In this document: positions 4,729 to 6,220 of the stretch, piece by piece | How the letters are laid out: each line of letters begins with the position of its first letter | How positions within the stretch are numbered: position 1 is the first letter of the stretch | Assembly: GCA_003151535.1 (NCBI GenBank) | Contig: PLXT01000095.1 | Span: 1 to 6,220 of the forward strand | Length of the DNA stretch: 6,220 nucleotides | Source of the DNA: Methanobacterium sp. | GTDB lineage: Archaea > Methanobacteriota > Methanobacteria > Methanobacteriales > Methanobacteriaceae | Direction: 5' to 3' | Program-made: the position numbers and the translations under genes | Notes under the pieces: generated by a model | Seen by the model: the letters and a program-made list of their open reading frames with translations, nothing else | Databases searched by the model: none | What the model was told of the DNA's origin: nothing

Positions 4729-5994
4729 TTAAAGGGTTTTAATAGTTTTCATTCCTTTGTCAATTGTGGTTAGTGTTTGTTCTAGATCATTATCATTATG
4801 CATTAATGATACGAAACAGCATTCAAACTGGGACGGAGGTATGAAAACACCTTTATTAAGAAGTGTTTGGAAAAATATGATGAATTTTTCAGTATCAGCT
4901 GTTTTTGCATCATCATAATTCCATACTTCTTTATCAGTGAAATATATCTGGAACATGGAACTCAACCCTGCAACATGATAATCTAAATTATGAACGTCTA
5001 AAATATCCTGTATACCTCTCCTTAAAATGTCCCCTTTAGTATTCATAACAGAGTAAAAACTCTTATTCAGTTGTTTAAGCATAGCTAAACCTGCAGCAAT
5101 TGAAATAGGATTACCATTAAATGTTCCTGCTTGATAAACAGTTCCAGACGGAGCTAACATTTCCATTAATTCTTTTTTACCAGCTAAGGCACCTATTGGA
5201 AATCCACCACCTAAAATTTTTCCGAAAGTAACTAGATCGGGTGTAACTCCAAAATATTCCTGAGCACCACCTTCAGCAATTCTAAAACCCGTTATTACTT
5301 CATCGAAGATTAGAATAATATCATTTTCAGTAGTTATATCCCTTAAAAATTCCAAATATTTATCCATTGGAGGTATAATTCCGATATTACCCATTATTGG
5401 CTCAACTATTATGGCTGCTATGGAATCACTTTCAGTATTTATAAGGTCAACTAGGGCATCCTCATTATTGAAAGGTACTAAAATGGTGTTCTTTGTCGTT
5501 TCCTCAGGAACTCCTGGAGAATCAGGTAGTCCTGCGGCACCAGATCCGGATTTAACAAGTACATAATCATGGGCACCATGATATGCTCCTTCAAACTTTA
5601 TAATCTTTTTTTTGTCTGTTGCAGCCCTTGCAAGCCTAATTGCACTCATGGTTGCTTCGGTACCAGAATTTACAAATCGGATCATCTCTGCACAAGGAAC
5701 TTTTTTAACTACTAATTTAGCAAGTTCAATCTCATTTTCTGTTGGCACGCCATATGCAGAACCTCTTTTAAGTTGTGTGATTACTTCAGCCATTACATCA
5801 GGATTTGCATGACCAAGAACCATTGGACCATAGGCAAGGCAGTAATCTATATAGCTTTTTCCATCGACATCAACAATTTTTGATCCCTTTGCATATTCTG
5901 CAAAGAAGGGATATGGTTTATAAGCCCTTACAGGGGAATCTACACCACCAGGTAAAAATTTTTTGGATTCATTGAAGAGTTCTTCTGACTTCAT
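4729..5994 (-). CDS. hemL: Glutamate-1-semialdehyde 2,1-aminomutase
   Basis: This PLP/PMP enzyme converts glutamate-1-semialdehyde to 5-aminolevulinate, the last step of the C5 route and the common precursor of all tetrapyrroles. In a methanogen these include F430, cobamides, siroheme and heme. The 421-aa length is normal. It is a fold-type I aminotransferase. PLEN-type landmarks are GGVDSPVRAY (16-25), NSGTEATMSAIRLAR (109-123, cofactor phosphate), FEGAYHGAHD (134-143), DEVITGFR (231-238, Asp231 to the pyridine N), TFGKILGGGFPIGA (256-269) with the Schiff-base Lys259, and AGTFNGNP (289-296). The C-terminal PPSQFE (386-391) is also typical. The ATG is preceded by GGAGTGAT (5998-6005) at 3 nt. 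The gene follows cbiC after 4 nt, so they form one operon and are probably translationally coupled. Confidence 0.96.
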   Translation of the reverse strand: MKSEELFNESKKFLPGGVDSPVRAYKPYPFFAEYAKGSKIVDVDGKSYIDYCLAYGPMVLGHANPDVMAEVITQLKRGSAYGVPTENEIELAKLVVKKVPCAEMIRFVNSGTEATMSAIRLARAATDKKKIIKFEGAYHGAHDYVLVKSGSGAAGLPDSPGVPEETTKNTILVPFNNEDALVDLINTESDSIAAIIVEPIMGNIGIIPPMDKYLEFLRDITTENDIILIFDEVITGFRIAEGGAQEYFGVTPDLVTFGKILGGGFPIGALAGKKELMEMLAPSGTVYQAGTFNGNPISIAAGLAMLKQLNKSFYSVMNTKGDILRRGIQDILDVHNLDYHVAGLSSMFQIYFTDKEVWNYDDAKTADTEKFIIFFQTLLNKGVFIPPSQFECCFVSLMHNDNDLEQTLTTIDKGMKTIKTL

Positions 5995-5997
5995 TTT

Positions 5998-6005
5998 ATC
6001 ACTCC
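5998..6005 (-). promoter_or_regulatory. hemL ribosome binding site overlapping the cbiC stop codon
   Basis: On the minus strand GGAGTGAT contains the TGA that ends cbiC (5999-6001) and lies 3 nt before the hemL ATG. Ribosomes finishing cbiC would be delivered to the hemL start, which suggests translational coupling. Confidence 0.7.
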
Positions 6006-6220
6006 TTTTTAAGATTTATAAGGGAATTTACTGTAGCTACAGCAATCGGTGTTCCGCCCTTAGGACCAACAGTTATTAAATTAGGTATATCCGTTTTTTG
6101 AAGTGCTTTTTTGGATTCAGCTGCCCCAACAAATCCTACTGGAACACCGATTACCGAGCACACATTAATTGCATTTTCTTTAACAAGTTTTAAAACTTCT
6201 AAAAGTGCTGTTGGTGCATT
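5999..6220 (-). CDS. cbiC: Cobalt-precorrin-8 methylmutase, C-terminal part (cut by window edge)
   Basis: The last 73 residues of a CbiC/CobH-type protein are visible; the rest lies beyond the right edge. The enzyme moves a methyl group from C-11 to C-12 of cobalt-precorrin-8 to give cobyrinate, in anaerobic cobalamin (cobamide) synthesis in the cytosol. The segment shows the family C-terminus in order: NAPTALLEVL (1-10 of the visible part), VIGVPVGFVGAAESK (23-37) and GPKGGTPIAVATVNSL (52-67). The usual family members have an Arg in the GRKGGS-like stretch, where this one has GPKGGT. The frame is open to the edge and ends at TGA. It is the upstream partner of hemL. Confidence 0.92.
   Translation of the reverse strand, partial: NAPTALLEVLKLVKENAINVCSVIGVPVGFVGAAESKKALQKTDIPNLITVGPKGGTPIAVATVNSLINLKKE

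Noticed and set aside
5612..5812. 66-codon plus-strand reading frame opposite hemL
   Set aside because: It is the antisense of the conserved aminotransferase core, and its hydrophobic look comes from the complement of that frame.
1..6220. Mobile element, CRISPR array, tRNA/rRNA or defence genes
   Set aside because: I found no terminal inverted repeats with a transposase, no regularly spaced repeat array and no RNA gene; all the genes I could assign to a family are housekeeping or methanogen-core genes.

Overview
The window is AT-rich archaeal DNA that reads as part of the chromosome of a methanogen, most likely of the order Methanobacteriales (Methanobacterium-like). Three things point there. 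One gene encodes MtxX, the methanogenesis marker protein 4 family. An archaeal-type cis-prenyltransferase and an archaeal RIB7-type riboflavin reductase are present. Most genes also have strong Shine-Dalgarno sites of the GGTGAT/GGAG type only 3-7 nt before the start codon. From memory, the order cbiC-hemL-mtxX-uppS-tatD-CMD-RIB7 resembles the MTH227-MTH235 stretch of Methanothermobacter thermautotrophicus; I could not check this.

Layout, left to right. Positions 1-231 are AT-rich leader DNA with a T-tract, a TATA-like box and a tandem direct repeat. A small acidic protein that I do not recognise follows on the plus strand (232-495). It converges on the minus-strand gene for the archaeal 2,5-diamino-6-(ribosylamino)pyrimidinone phosphate reductase (654-1325). 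A 404-bp divergent intergenic region rich in dyad and direct repeats (1326-1729) separates this from a plus-strand carboxymuconolactone-decarboxylase-family gene that starts with TTG (1730-2113). That gene converges, across a 30-bp gap holding a perfect hairpin, on a minus-strand block. Read in its own direction, the block is: the end of cbiC (entering from the right edge), hemL, mtxX, uppS and tatD.

Functionally, cbiC and hemL are tetrapyrrole genes, for the cobalamin branch and for 5-aminolevulinate supply to all tetrapyrroles including F430. They are separated by only 4 nt, with the hemL ribosome binding site overlapping the cbiC stop. mtxX lies 114 bp downstream and has no convincing ribosome binding site. 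uppS and tatD, 18 bp apart, look like a two-gene operon behind their own promoter. The RIB7 gene serves riboflavin synthesis and, through the shared pyrimidine intermediate, probably F420 as well. I see no mobile element, CRISPR, tRNA or rRNA and no defence or other accessory system. The best leads are the repeated regulatory-looking elements upstream of the two plus-strand genes and in the divergent region, the unrecognised small protein, and the unsolved roles of the CMD-family and MtxX proteins.
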